Shown here: positions 12,069-23,300 of the stretch, piece by piece
How the letters are laid out: each line of letters opens with the position of its first letter
How positions within the stretch are numbered: position 1 is the first letter of the stretch
Assembly (NCBI GenBank): GCA_030704615.1
Contig: CM060731.1
Location: forward strand, 95,770,756-95,834,755
DNA: 64,000 nucleotides
Reading direction: 5' to 3'
From: Takakia lepidozioides
Lineage: Eukaryota; Streptophyta; Takakiopsida; Takakiales; Takakiaceae
The notes under the pieces: generated by a model
Told to the model about the DNA's origin: nothing
Seen by the model: only the letters and a program-made list of their open reading frames with translations
Databases searched by the model: none
Translations under genes and position numbers: made by a program

Positions 12069-13560
12069 TTAAGCTCCCATTGCTAGGATGCACAAAAAGA
12101 TAGATGCATGCCATCCTGGCACCATCTCCTCATCCATCTCACCATGCCACCGAGCTCCAGTATCATCATGCTCGCTCGTGCATGGATTACGACTCAACCC
12201 ATCTGCATCCCGATTGACTATACCGGCTCGATGCACCACCTGGAAGTCGTATTCTTGAAGCATAAGTGCCCACCATGCAAGCTTCCTTGTAAGCTTGTCT
12301 GACTCCATCAACCACTTCAATGGTTGGTGATCCGTGACAAGGGTGAAGAGGTTGCCATAGAGGTAGCATCTGAAATGTGCCACTGCCCATACCACAGCTA
12401 GACACTCCCCTTCATATGAGCTATACTTTGCATTGGCATCATTGTTCGAGCGGTTGGCATATGTCACTATGAACTCTCTTCCCTCGTCATCTACCTGTGT
12501 GAGCACTGCTCCAATCCCCAACATACTCCAATCCGTATGTAGTTGGAAAGGCCGCCTCAGAATAGGTGCAGAAGTCAATCGAGCCTTGAGTTCCTCAAAG
12601 GCTTCCTCCTGCTCCTGCTCCCACTGCCACTCCTGACCCACCTTGGTCAACTTGGTAAGAGCCTTTGCAATGCTGCTAAATCCCTTGACAAACCGTCGAT
12701 AGTAGTTTGCCAACCCCATGAAAGCACGAACTCTGCTAACATCGATGGGGCGTGGAATGCGTGCAGTGGCCTCCACCTTCGTCTTTTGAATACCCAATCC
12801 TCCAGGGTATATCATGTGGCCCAAATACTCAATCTGGTTGTGGAAGAACTTGCACTTCCCAGGGTGCAATTTCAACCCATGCGCTCTCAAGCACTCAAAC
12901 ACCATCTGAAGGTGTCTCTCGTGCTCCTCAATCATAGCACTAAAGATGATGATGTCATCAATGTAGCACCGAGCGAAGTCTAGCCCTGCAAGATCCTATC
13001 CATGATCCTCTGAAACTTTGCAGGAGCATTCTTCAACCCAAACGGTAGGAACCGCCATTGGTACAAAAAATCATCCCCATGTTGGTCAATCCCCCAGAAC
13101 GTCGTCTTTTGCTTGTCAGCCTCTTTGATTGGCAACTGGTGGTAACTGGATCGCAAGTCCAATGTGCTAAACACCTTTTGCATGCCCAATGGCATCAAAG
13201 ATCTCCTCTTGAGTTGGCATGGCATATCTATCGGACTTAGTCTGACGGTTCATAGGACAGTAGTCCCCACACATCCTCTTTTTTGTCCAATTGCCATAGA
13301 TATCATTCTTAGCTGGCATTACTGTTGCCAAGGCATATTCTCCGTCTGACAACTCCACCAATCCAGCTTCGAACAATTCCATAGTCCGTGACTGGATCAA
13401 AGACCTCTCCATATCACTATACCTGTAGGGCCTTTGAAAAATCGGCGTGTCACTTGCCAAATCAATACGAATCTCCTGGCCCTTCAAACTCCCCGAATCC
13501 TTCAAACCGAAGGCAAAGCAATTTCTATAAGCCCTTAGAAATTGTTGGATCCTCCGTCTC
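12069..13560 (-). pseudogene. Reverse transcriptase and RNase H of copy 2
   Basis: RT starts near 13505 (GQEIRIDLASDTPIFQRPYR) and includes RMCGDYCPMNRQTKSDRYAM, SSYHQLPIKEADKQKTTFWG and FLPFGLKNAPAKFQRIMDR. The Y-x-D-D region falls at a frame break near 12970 and continues at 12935. RNase H follows (QLHTDWSMLGIGAVLTQVDD; SSYEGECLAVVWAVAHFRCY; TLVTDHQPLKWLME). The frame ends in TAA at 12069-12071, the same place where copy 1 has TAG. Several stops lie between 13505 and 13560 (NF*GLIEIALPSV*). Confidence 0.85.
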
Positions 13561-14011
13561 TCTCCTCCGGTGACTGTAGGTCCAACATCTGGTTCCCGTT
13601 GTCCTCAGGCTTGGAAGTAGGAGACGCGTCCTTTGGTTGCTAGATAGCAACCTCTTGGGCTTTATCCGCCCACCCTGACCGTGGCGTAGCCTCCACTTGC
13701 TCCGCCATAGTCACCTTGAGAACATCCTCTGGGGAAGAAACATTCTCAACCTCTTCAAGAGCCTTGGCCACCTTGGCCTCCAACTAATCCTCCGTGTATG
13801 GCTCTCCCCACTCCTCATATTGCTCCTTGAGAGATCCAATGACTCTCTCTTTCCGCATCTCATCCCACATCTGCCATGGGTGTTTGCACTCCATGATCTT
13901 GTGCTCGCCCCCACTCACTGCCTCAACCGTCCCGGTTGGCAGAGAGGATGCAATACCAAATGGGAGTGCAAAAGTAGCCACCACTGTCTGCAACCTCCGT
14001 TGCTCAGCCAT
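13560..14011 (-). pseudogene. Methyltransferase tail and linker of copy 2, with UAG-CAA-CCA
   Basis: MAEQRR at 14011 and the following TGTVEAVSGGEHK match the end of the copy 1 methyltransferase (MAEQRR ... TETV ... SGGEQ). The linker HPWQMWDEM matches HPWHTWEVL. A private stop lies near 13788. The frame then reads AQEVAI, stop TAG (13642..13640), QPKDASPTSKP, matching AQEVAA, TAG, QPQDASSTSKP in copy 1. The stop and the next six bases (CAACCA) are identical in both copies. Confidence 0.75.
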
Positions 14012-14470
14012 GCACGGGGGCTACTATTTTCATGAGCCATGAGCCATGAGCCATGAGCAGAGTCGTAAGTGTCGAAAAAAACATGAGCAGGACTATTTTC
14101 CGGAAATGAGTGTCCGCGGGAATAGGGTTTAGGGTGTCACGGTCATAGGGGGAGAAGGACCTCCCGATGAAGGAGGTTCGGCAATGTTTTTTAGAATTAC
14201 ATATTGAAAGGCAATGTTTCGCGAATGGTAGGGTGGTACTAATCTATACAATAGGGGCCCATTTCAGCCTACCAGCCACTTGCAAAATCCACCCACACTC
14301 CCAATCCCAAACGAAATGAGGAATGACGCATTTTGGGAACGATGGATACAGAATAGAACAAAAAGAGGGCACAATGGGGTTTTTATTGATCCACATGAAT
14401 TGCATTTGAAGCACGTCTACTGTGCTGATTGTGCAAACAAATCTTTAGCCCTGTGCCTTCTGAATACAAG
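14012..14470. other. Spacer with CATGAGC repeats
   Basis: Directly upstream of the truncated Ty3 copy lies CATGAGCCATGAGCCATGAG followed by GCAGAGTCGTAAG. A very similar stretch (CATGAGCGGCATGAGCAGAG then TAGTAA) lies at 39758-39800, right after copy 1. No gene seen. Confidence 0.6.
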
Positions 14471-15184
14471 TCACGTTGTCAATGGGACTTCGACTACTCT
14501 GAGAACTAGCTCATGAGTCTTCGGGCTCCTCCAGGTAAACTGGATTGCAGCCGTTGTACCGCCCCTGTTGATGTTCACCACAATGTCATGCCCTTCAATC
14601 ATACCACCATCAAATATGGAAAGCTTCACGTTTTTGCCGTCCACACCAATGCGAATGTCCCCATACAATGGAGAAGATGAGCGCACTCCTTCAGGAGTAT
14701 AAGTCTCTCCGATGGAGTCCACCCATGTCCACTGGCAGCAGTTCCACCGCAACAGCATAACAGTGCGCATTCTTCTGCATGGGTGCCCGTCGTAGCTGGG
14801 AAAATCGGAATCAAGGATGCGCAGGAACCACGGACTCCTCAGACCAAGATCGTCACCCCGCTCGAAGGCGTACTGGCCTGGGAGATACTCAAAAGCGGAC
14901 AATGTTTCCACATTCGAACCAGTATCTTCTGTATAATCTGTGTACCAGATAACAATGTCTCCCGATGTGGCCGAATACATTGCATAATCAATGCCTCCAT
15001 AAGGGCAGTCGTCTCGGTTCCGGAAGCATGGCATCCTCGCAAAGGAGGACCTGAGGACGTCTTTGATGCCGATGACAATGACCTTGCGGACAGCAACGAA
15101 GCCCTTACATTTTCGAAATGATGAGAAGCGGAAGAGCAGTGCGGGCTCCAATAATGGACCATCTGGTTCACAAGTACCCACCAA
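14471..15184 (-). CDS. Conserved protein of unknown function, paralog of 15591-16169
   Basis: No family recognised. The shared core starts at an internal Met (about 15034) with MPCFRNRDDCPYGGIDYAMY and continues with SGDIVIWYTDYTEDTGSN, FEYLPGQYAFERGDD, LRWNCCQWTWVDSIGETY, SPLYGDIRIGV, FDGGMIEGHDIVVNINRGG and ELVLRVVEVPLTT. It is about 188 residues of mostly beta-like sequence with conserved Cys and Trp, no signal peptide or membrane segment seen. The open frame extends 50 codons upstream of that Met, and the homology extends a few residues upstream too (VLRSSF), so the start is uncertain and an upstream exon is possible. It is transcribed away from its paralog. Confidence 0.65.
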   Translation of the reverse strand: MVGTCEPDGPLLEPALLFRFSSFRKCKGFVAVRKVIVIGIKDVLRSSFARMPCFRNRDDCPYGGIDYAMYSATSGDIVIWYTDYTEDTGSNVETLSAFEYLPGQYAFERGDDLGLRSPWFLRILDSDFPSYDGHPCRRMRTVMLLRWNCCQWTWVDSIGETYTPEGVRSSSPLYGDIRIGVDGKNVKLSIFDGGMIEGHDIVVNINRGGTTAAIQFTWRSPKTHELVLRVVEVPLTT

Positions 15185-15269
15185 TCATCGTGTAACGTGT
15201 TCAACAAGCCAGCGGTGGATGAACCGATACCTCTTTCTCATCCACGGGGTATAGTTTGAAATTTGCCAC

Positions 15270-15330
15270 CGAAGTCCATCCCCCGGATGGAAATTCGGCG
15301 CCGCATTTACATCGAAGGGGGGATGGACTT
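15270..15330. repeat. Single GGCGCC palindrome unit between the divergent paralogs
   Basis: Contains CCCCCGGATGGAAATTCGGC followed by GCCGCATTTACATCG, the same word that builds the arrays at 40.6-42.9 kb. Here it is a single, imperfect palindrome, showing that the unit is dispersed as well as tandem. Confidence 0.7.
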
Positions 15331-15590
15331 CGTCGTCTCGAGTGGCTATAGGCCCACCTGGCACTTACTGCCCATAGTTTGCATGGCAGGGAAGGAAAAT
15401 GAAACGGCTACATCCATGGATGAGCCAATCTTCATCCATGCAGGTTCCTGTCGGGGGGAAATTTAAATGTGCCCTGGAGTGTTTGTGAGGAATTGCAACG
15501 TTTGCTTGAATTTCTTCCAGCCACCGCGCTGCTCCCTCCTCCATCCGGGAGCTGCTGTCATTGAGCGTACTGCGCTACTCTTTTTCAGGG

Positions 15591-16169
15591 ATGCCGTGCC
15601 GCCGAAATCCTGCTGAGTGCCCTTATCATGGCCACGATTATGCTATGTTCAAACCAGAATCAGGAGACATCATTGTCTGGCTTTCACTTTTCACAGATGC
15701 ATCTGGAATCAAGCGGGAGTCTTTGCGCGCAATGGAGTATCTGGAGGGCTATTACCGCTTTGAGCGAGGTGAGGGCGAGGGTCAATGCGGTCCGTGGGTC
15801 CTGAAAATTGTTGACCTCGATATACCAAGGTGGAATGGGATGCCGGACAGATCACGCACGGCCTCACTTTGGCGCTGGAACTGCTGCCAGTGGACCAGGG
15901 AGGACGGCACCGGGGAAAACTATATTCGTGAAGTTCACTCCGCTTTTCCAGTGTATGGAGACATTCGGCTGAGTTGCGAAGACGAATCGCACGGGCACAG
16001 GAGGCCCACAGTGACCTTGTCGATGTATGATGGTGGTATGATTGATGGGCATGACATTGTCGTCAGCTCCACCAAGGGCACGAGATCGACCGCATTGCAG
16101 TTTACCTTGAGATGCCGCATCAGTAATGAGCTTGTTTTGAGGGCTATCGAAGTTCCGTCGACTTGGTGA
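15591..16169 (+). CDS. Conserved protein of unknown function, paralog of 14471-15184
   Basis: Same unknown family as its divergent neighbour: MPCRRNPAECPYHGHDYAMF, SGDIIVWLSLFTDASGIK, MEYLEGYYRFERGEGEG, LWRWNCCQWTREDGTGENY, FPVYGDIRLSC, MYDGGMIDGHDIVVSSTKG and ELVLRAIEVPSTW. I start at the ATG at 15591. It follows a good acceptor (CTCTTTTTCAG|GG), so it may be an internal exon with its true start upstream. The uninterrupted frame and strong conservation of spaced motifs between the paralogs suggest real coding constraint. The role is unknown; the two genes could share the 15185-15590 interval as a bidirectional promoter. Confidence 0.65.
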   Translation: MPCRRNPAECPYHGHDYAMFKPESGDIIVWLSLFTDASGIKRESLRAMEYLEGYYRFERGEGEGQCGPWVLKIVDLDIPRWNGMPDRSRTASLWRWNCCQWTREDGTGENYIREVHSAFPVYGDIRLSCEDESHGHRRPTVTLSMYDGGMIDGHDIVVSSTKGTRSTALQFTLRCRISNELVLRAIEVPSTW

Positions 16170-16350
16170 CACCCATGTAGAAGGAGGAAGGGCTTAGATT
16201 TGTCTGGAGTTGCTAAATGTGAGACACCGTGTTCGATCAATAAAACAACCCATCGTACCTCACTTCTGTGTGCTTGTGTTTCATCGTGTTCAAGAACTGC
16301 CGTAATTGGCCCACTGTTTACAATTTGAGGTCTCATTACTACAATGTGTC

Positions 16351-17083
16351 TGTGTCGTGGCCCTTTGCCTTGAGGGCAGGGGGGTCGGGACACACGAGGG
16401 GCTGCCCCTGTGGTGGGGGCAGCGGCAGCGATAGGTATGGGGGGGCTGAAGCACCCTTGAGTGCCCAAGGCACTCAGGGAAGCCAAGGCGCTCACTAGGT
16501 GGAGCCCCGCACACCGGGTTGCGGTGGGGGTGGCTCCACAAGGGGTGGTGGTAGCTTAGCGGGACTTAGTGGGGGTGGCATAGGACTCACCATGGGGGCG
16601 GAGACCTCGTGGTGGGAGTCGTGGGGAGTCTTGGGACTCATCACGGTCCATAGGGGCCGTGGTGAGTGGGCCAAAGACTCACCGCGACTCATCACCGGGA
16701 GTCGAGGGTTTTCGTGGTGGTTCGCCATAAAATGGCATGGCTGGTTGTGAAACCCCCGCGGACAGCTACAGAAGTATATATAAGGGGAGTAGTGACCCCG
16801 AGAACGGTGCAAGCCCGTTGGTGACCAAAAACTAGTGAGTAAGCGAGCGAGCCGGAAAGCGACCAAAGAGTGGGGAGCTGTTCCGGACTGCCATCTACCA
16901 AAGGGAATTCTCCTAGTCCCAAATAGGTGGAGGGTTTAGTGGGAAGCGAAGGGGGACCGTTATGTCCCGGTGAGCAGCCGAAGCTCCAAGTTGGCCCGGG
17001 CGGCCAGGTTGGGAGTCAGGCGCGCGCATCAAAGCGAGTAACTATGACTTGAAGGGGAGCTTACCAAAGTGAGGTGCGCGACA
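16351..17083 (+). repeat. Chromovirus 5' LTR
   Basis: Matches 26607-27336 over its length, starting TGTGT and ending GAGGTGCGCGACA just before the primer-binding site. It contains words such as CCCTTTGCCTTGAGGGCA and GGCTGCCCCTGTGGTGGGGG shared with the 3' copy. Homology to the 3' side starts only at 16351; a purine tract at 25733-25750 suggests the original LTR may have been longer and this one clipped. Confidence 0.8.
16775..16783 (+). promoter_or_regulatory. TATA box in the chromovirus LTR
   Basis: TATATATAA lies about 300 bases before the LTR end. The other LTR has TATATATA at the equivalent place (27029-27036). This is the expected position for the LTR promoter; the transcription start is not determinable by eye. 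Confidence 0.55.
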
Positions 17084-17085
17084 CT

Positions 17086-17097
17086 TGGTATCAGAGC
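17086..17097 (+). promoter_or_regulatory. Primer-binding site, initiator-Met tRNA
   Basis: TGGTATCAGAGC two bases after the LTR end is the classic complement of the 3' end of plant initiator methionine tRNA, used to prime minus-strand DNA synthesis. It fixes the LTR boundary at 17083. Confidence 0.9.
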
Positions 17098-17138
17098 TTA
17101 GAGTTCAGTACGCGATCGTCCTTGGGATTGGCCTCATC

Positions 17139-20100
17139 ATGGGGTCGGGCAAGCCAAAGCGAAAGCGGAACGACCCAAAAGATGATGATCCTGGTGAGCC
17201 CGATGGGGGCGACGTGTCACCGAAGCGGCCGTTTGAGGAAGCGACGCAGGTTTCTGAAAGCGAGGCCGCTCAAGAGCGGGAGGAATCCGAGGAGTCGGAG
17301 CTCAAGGAATCCGTGAGAGCTCCGACCGACCAACAGATGCCTCCCATGCCGGCAGCCTTTTGGGAAGGGTTGTTGGCGCAGTTTGGCGGGACGTTGAAAG
17401 ACGTGTTGAAGGCGGCTAATGCCACTTCCACTAAGGCAAAGTTTAAGGTGAAGCCTAAGGAACCCGGCACCTTCGAGGGCATCCGAAATCGGAAGGCACT
17501 CAACACCTGGCTCCTGGAGCTAGAGCAGTACTTCCGGGCGGCCAAATTGAGTGACGAGGATCGGGTGGAAGTGGCTCCCACCTATTTGAGGGGCTATGCT
17601 CAACAATGGTGGCAGAAACGCCTTCACGACCGAGGCCCAAGCCCGGAAACCTTCAACTGGAGTGGGTTCAAGGAATTGATGAAGAGACAGTTTGTGCCCC
17701 TCAACGCGTCCTGGCTTGCCTGGGACAAGATGAGGAATTTGAAGCAAACAGATGACATTTGGGGGTATGTCCAGGCTTTCAATGTGCTGTTGCTCGAAGT
17801 CGCGGACATGGCAGAACCAGAAATGATCTTCAACTTTGTGGTGGGACTGGCCCCATGGGCCAGGCGGAAGTTGGAGGAGAAGCCACACAAGACTTTGAAC
17901 GAGGCAATTGAGAGGGCTGAATGTTTCTCGGATGTCCCTAGGGGTGAGAGACAAGGCCGTACGGAGCTGAACCACAAGAAGACCCGGCGGGAAGGTGACT
18001 CCTCCCGACTGGAAAAGAAGTGGGATAGGCCACGCGGCGACAATGGCACGTGGAAATCGAAGGGAGGGCCTTTACACGTCAAGGCGGCACCCGGTGCTTC
18101 GAAAGGAAAAGGGGGTGGAGCGGCTTATGGCGGACAGAAGGCGACCTTTGATGGAGTGTGTTTCAATTGCGGGGAGCCCGGGCACATGGCCAAGAAGTGC
18201 ACAAAACCTCGACAATTGAACATCACTCGGGCAACCACAGAGCTGTCGGAAGATACCATCAGTCGCTTGGTGGAAGCGGTGGTCGCCAGGACTTGCAAGG
18301 TAGGCAACTATTCTTGTGAGTTGTATCAGGAAACTGGCGCCCTGCGTAAAGGGAGTCAGTTATTGTTCGTGGATGGGATAATATCCGGAACTAACGTGTC
18401 GTTGTTGGTGGACACAGGAGCGTCGCACTCCTTCATCTCGCCGGCGGCGGCGCGAAAGTTGGGACTCCCGACAAGTGACGTGGGGGCCTCTATTGAGGTG
18501 CGTTCTGCCAAAGGAGAACCACAGTTGGCGACAAGGTTGGCGTTTGATGTTCCTCTTCAACTGGGGAGTTGGGAGGGACGTGAGAACTTCACCATCTGCG
18601 AGATCGATGGGGTAGATCTCATTTTGGGGATGACCTTTTTGAGCCAATCCGGAGCGGTCATAGATGGCCGCAAGAGAGTAGTCACGCTGCCATGTGGGAA
18701 TGGTGGCGAGGTCTTACGAGTGTCGGAAACGCCCAAATCCGTGGGAGGGCGAATAAACCTTCTGTCAGCAAGGGAGTGGGCCGTGGAGGAGGCACATGAA
18801 CCCCAGTTTTTGCTTTACATTAGAGAAGTGAAGGGAGAAGGCGATGGGGAGCCGAGCCCAGATTGGATCAAGGGGATTTTGGAGAAATACCAGGATGTGA
18901 TGCCGGAGGACTTACCAAGCGGTTTGCCACCGCGAAGAGGAGTTGACCACAAGATTGAGGTGATACCGGGAACGGAACCGCCTGCCAAGGCACCCTACCG
19001 GTTGAGCCACAGGGAGTTGGTCGAGCTGAAGACTCAGCTCAAGGATCTAATGTCAAAGGGGTACATCCGGCCGAGTAAGTCACCTTACGGAGCCCCGGTG
19101 CTATTCGCAGACAAGAAGGATGGGACGCTGCGGATGTGTGTCGATTACAGGGCTCTGAATAAGGTGACTATCAAAAACCGGTACCCTTTGCCAAGGATCG
19201 ACGACCTCTTTGATCGGTTGGCAGGAGCGAAGTATTTCAGCCGGATCGACTTGCGCTCCGGCTATCACCAAATTCGGTTGGCGGAAGGAGATGAGGAGAA
19301 GACCGCGTGCAGGACAAGGTATGGTTCATATGAGTTCTTGGTGATGCCTTTTGGGCTCACCAATGCACCTGCGACCTTTAGCACGCTGATGAACAGCCTT
19401 TTCCAGGAGTGGTTGGATGACTTTGTGATCGTGTACATCGACGACATCTTGGTGTACTCGAAAACAAAAGAGGAGCACCTGGAGCACCTCAAAAGGGTGT
19501 TCCAAAAGTTGCGGGAAGGGAAGCTATACGCCAAAGCTTCAAAGTGCGAATTCGGGGTCACGAAAGTGGAGTTCTTGGGGCATGTGATTACACAGGATGG
19601 GATCAAAATGGATGACAGAAAGGTGAGGGCGATCTTGGACTGGGAGCCTCCGACTTCGGTCCCGGGAGTGCGATCCTTCCTAGGACTCGCCTCCTATTAC
19701 CGGAAGTATGTGAGAAATTTTGCCAAGATTGCGGGGCCGCTGTCAGACCTTCTGTGTAAATCTAAAGTTTGGGCATGGAACACCTTTTGTGGCCAAGCTT
19801 TTGCTGAATTGAAGCAGCGGATGGCGGAAGCTCTAGTCTTGAAAATCCCGGAGTTCGATCGTCCGTTTGAGATACATACAGATGCATCGGACTTCGCGAT
19901 TGGGGGTGTACTGATGCAAGATGGACGTCCAATGGCTTACGAAAGTAAGAAACTGAATAAAGTGGAGCGACGGTGGCCGACGCACGAGAAAGAGATGAAG
20001 GCGGTGGTGCATTGTCTTGAGCTTTGGCGCCACTATGTTGGTTCCAACCCAGTGAAGGAATGTCATGGTGAAGTATTTTGCCACGCAACCCAAGTTGTCC

Positions 20101-20297
20101 CCAAAACAACATCGTCTAATCTCTGTATTTGCGAGTTTAGCTGCATAACTAGGAAGGGAGTAGTCCTTCACCGGGCTCGTCATGAAGTCGGCCCTCGCAA
20201 AGAACGGGACATTCTTCCTGGCAGGAAGTGTAGACCTTACATGTTTCGACCCGGATCCTCCAATCCTGCATATAACAATCACCAACGAGACCAATGA
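17139..20297 (+). pseudogene. Chromovirus gag-protease-RT-RNase H, 3'-broken
   Basis: The first ATG (17139, [10 protein letters not shown]) opens a basic N-terminus. Gag capsid follows ([34 protein letters not shown]), then a CCHC knuckle ([14 protein letters not shown]), aspartic protease ([14 protein letters not shown]) and RT. RT shows [66 protein letters not shown] and the catalytic [10 protein letters not shown]. RNase H begins ([20 protein letters not shown]) and is intact to [13 protein letters not shown] frame slip near 20065 then continues as [19 protein letters not shown], and recognisable sequence ends near 20140. The frame from there to 20297 is foreign DNA. The single open frame of about 970 codons before the break shows little decay. 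Confidence 0.9.
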
Positions 20298-20367
20298 GAA
20301 CCACAGTCCGGATATGCGTTTGACAAAAAATCACACAGAAGGCTTTGCAAACTTACAATGTTTGCAC

Positions 20368-23300
20368 TCACTCGTATTCCGGGTTCTCCTCGGCATCAAT
20401 GTCCACTGTCTCTTCCTCCGACTCCGACGAATCCGAGGAGTCTTTGACTTCGATGGGAGCCTTCACATTCCGTTGCAGCCCTTCCAGATGGGATCCCCAG
20501 ACGCCTGTGTCCTCCTCGTAGGCAAAGAGGTGCCGGTCGGAAAACCGCCCAGCCCACATTGAGGCACCTGTTACAATGCCATCCACACATTATGACATGG
20601 CCCTTCAGATGTTGCGAATGAAAGCATAACGAGAGTTTGCATAAAAGCATACAACAAGATTCTGCATACCTGTCCCACAGATGAGGTCGAGCATTGTGCC
20701 CTCCACGTCAGTGCATGTCTCCATAATTGTCTGAATGAAGGCAGGGCTCCAAGTGCGTGAATACCGCAGGGGTTCAGTTGAAGTGAGGCTATGAGGGAGA
20801 AGTTCCGTGGGAACGTTGTTGAACAGGACGTCGTAATCGATGGGGTCGGAGTTCGGGTCAACCAACAATCCCTCCTTCCGGAAAGCAAAGGTGGAGTTCT
20901 CATTCACAAAGCAGTATGCATCGAACTGCTTCGTCTGCATACACAGTGGGGAACGATTAGAAATCGAATGCGGCACCGCATTTCAAGACTCCTAAGAAAA
21001 TGAAAGGACGAGTGCCAAGGTCGTAATTACCTTCTTCCCTTCCGACCGAAGGCCCAATGTGTTGATGCACGTCCACTTCTTCTTCAGAATTGGGACGGCG
21101 CTCTTGCGGGTCCACTTCGCAATTCCTGTCTGCGTGTTTTTGCCTCTGCTCGCCAGGACAACCACACAGCCTCTGCCGTCCAACACCATGCGGGCGAGCC
21201 CGAATCCTTTCTTCCAAAAGTCCTCGGAGTACCTGTTCCAAGATGGCAAAGCTTGCAGTCCTTCCACAGGCTCTCCGTCTGGAATATCCAAGATGATCAT
21301 ATCGCAAGACCAATCGGTGGCATTTCTGCCCCTCCTGCAATCCTTGTCTGCACACACCCTCTCAAAGAACGAGACCATCTTCAGAAACCCGGGGGTGTCG
21401 GAAGGCTCTTCGGCAGCCGCCTTCTTCAGTGCTCTGCCCTTCAGACCCTCCATGGTCTTCATGTATGCCAACTCGGCTGCCCGTCCATCCAAAGCCGCCA
21501 AGAAACTCTCATTCACACACTGGACTACTGTATCGGGATCCACTTTCGGCCTCTTCATTTCCACCAGCTCGAAAGGGTGCCCCCCCGGGGGGTTGAAGAG
21601 TGCCTTCTTTGCCGAGCCAGTTCTCGTCCCTCTCGTGACAACGGTGGGCACAGGGGATTTCGGCTGTGTCTCGGGGGGTGGGCTGGTTGCAAAGTCTCCA
21701 TCGGAGTCCTCTTCCTCACCCTCTACTGCACTATCTGTTTCTGCTTCTTCGTTTTCTTGGGTGTCACAACTGCTGCTCCTTGCTGGCAAGTCCGCTTCTT
21801 CGACCCCTTCTGTTGAGCCTGCACAGCTGCATCCACCGTCTTCTGTGCCATCTCAGCTGCCTTTTTGGATTGTTCCAGAGCAGCAGCTTCCTTTGCCGAC
21901 TCTGGCCGAGCAGGGACACGTCTTTCCTTTCTCTTCTCTTCTGCTTTCGCGTGCAGATCTTTCTCAGACTCGTCAACAATTCCGCCAAACATGTCCAGGT
22001 ACCACGGGCATCCAACCAGATGCGCGGCATGCCATTGTTTCTGCAGCTCGGGTGTGTAGACACAGCTTGGGCCCGCCACGGTCCAAGCCATGAAGAACGG
22101 GGGCTCTTGAGCCAGGGCCCCTGTCTGAAGAAGCACGTATTTCATATACCTGCAGGGCAGTCAGCATGCGTGAGCAAAAGTTGAGACCAACGTACTCGCA
22201 GAGTGCAACCTAAACATAAAATGCGAATGCGGTGCCGCATTTCCCAGACAAACCTCATTACCAAGCTTTGCATACAAGGACAGCTGGGCTTCACCTGTAA
22301 ACAATTCGCATTGCAGCTTTTCCCGCTCCCTCCTGATGTGTAAACTCCACGCTCCTTCTTGCTGTCTGTAGCTCCCTGGCGAAGAGGTTGTCCTTGTAAG
22401 CACATCTGAAACGTGTCACGTAGTCTTCCAATGTCCGTGTTCCATCCCATTTGACGTACAAGCCGAATGAATTTGTATGCATTACGATTTGCTCCTTCGC
22501 ATTTGTCATTACCTGCGATTCCCACATGCATTGTCACGTAGTAGTTCAGGGAATTCATTTCAGAAAAGCAACTCTGGGGAAGTACCTTGAATTACCTGGA
22601 ACCACCAAGTCATGCGGTTGAGCCACACATCCACTGCAGGGTCGGAAACTTCGAGTGGAAAAGACCACATTGTCCTTATACTCTCCGATGCATTCCAGAT
22701 CGACAGCCACCGTGTCTGCCATTTCCGATCCAATGTCAGGAGCAGGAAGAAGAGTGGCTATTGCTAGGAAGGAGCTTCAGTGAATTGAAACATCACCTTC
22801 TCTTTCGCTTCAACACATGCCGTTGAGAGGTGATGCAGTTTCTCCAATTGCATGGTCGGCTGCATGGCCTGAGAATAGTGTTTTGCAATCTCGGGGATGA
22901 AGTCCTTTCCAAGTGCCGGATCTGCAATGGCCACCAGCTTCACAAGCTTTGACTTGTATTTCGTTCTGGACTTGACCCCGGCTTCCTTCAAGTGCTCAGT
23001 CAATGACTGCAACGTTTTGACCTGTCCCTCACTTTCCATGAAGAAGCGTTTGGCATGGGCCAAATCCAGCTTGATGTTTGACTGCCAACAAAAAACATGC
23101 AGAAGCGTTACATTTGATTCATGTGGAAAGATTACCGGAAATTGGGGAAGGATGAGCAGAGGGAAATGGAGGACGACTTACTTCGTATATCACCTCCACC
23201 ATCCATCCATAGTGAGACGATACCATGTCCGGTCAGTTTTTGCCACGGCTTTCTGAATGAGCTCGGGCTCCAGCATTTCCGCGAACATTGTGCGGATCAG

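Larger units (their letters stand above)
9739..14011 (-). mobile_element. 5'-truncated Ty3/gypsy element of the C5-MTase family (copy 2)
   Basis: Reverse-orientation, degenerate copy of the element at 28.7-39.7 kb. In element order it holds the tail of the cytosine methyltransferase, a linker ending in UAG CAA CCA, RT, RNase H, integrase, PHD finger, polypurine tract (about 10282-10289, G-run on the minus strand) and LTR. Homology with copy 1 starts at 14011 (MAEQRR), so gag, protease and most of the methyltransferase are missing. Frameshifts and stops occur throughout RT (near 13000, 13480-13560) and the PHD end. No second LTR is present, so no target duplication can be tested. Upstream of the break are repeated CATGAGC words. 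Confidence 0.85.

Noticed and set aside
21059-22093. Plus-strand 344-codon frame
   Set aside because: It lies opposite the methyltransferase-like exon of the minus-strand gene; the minus strand has splice sites and homology to the second gene copy, the plus strand has none.
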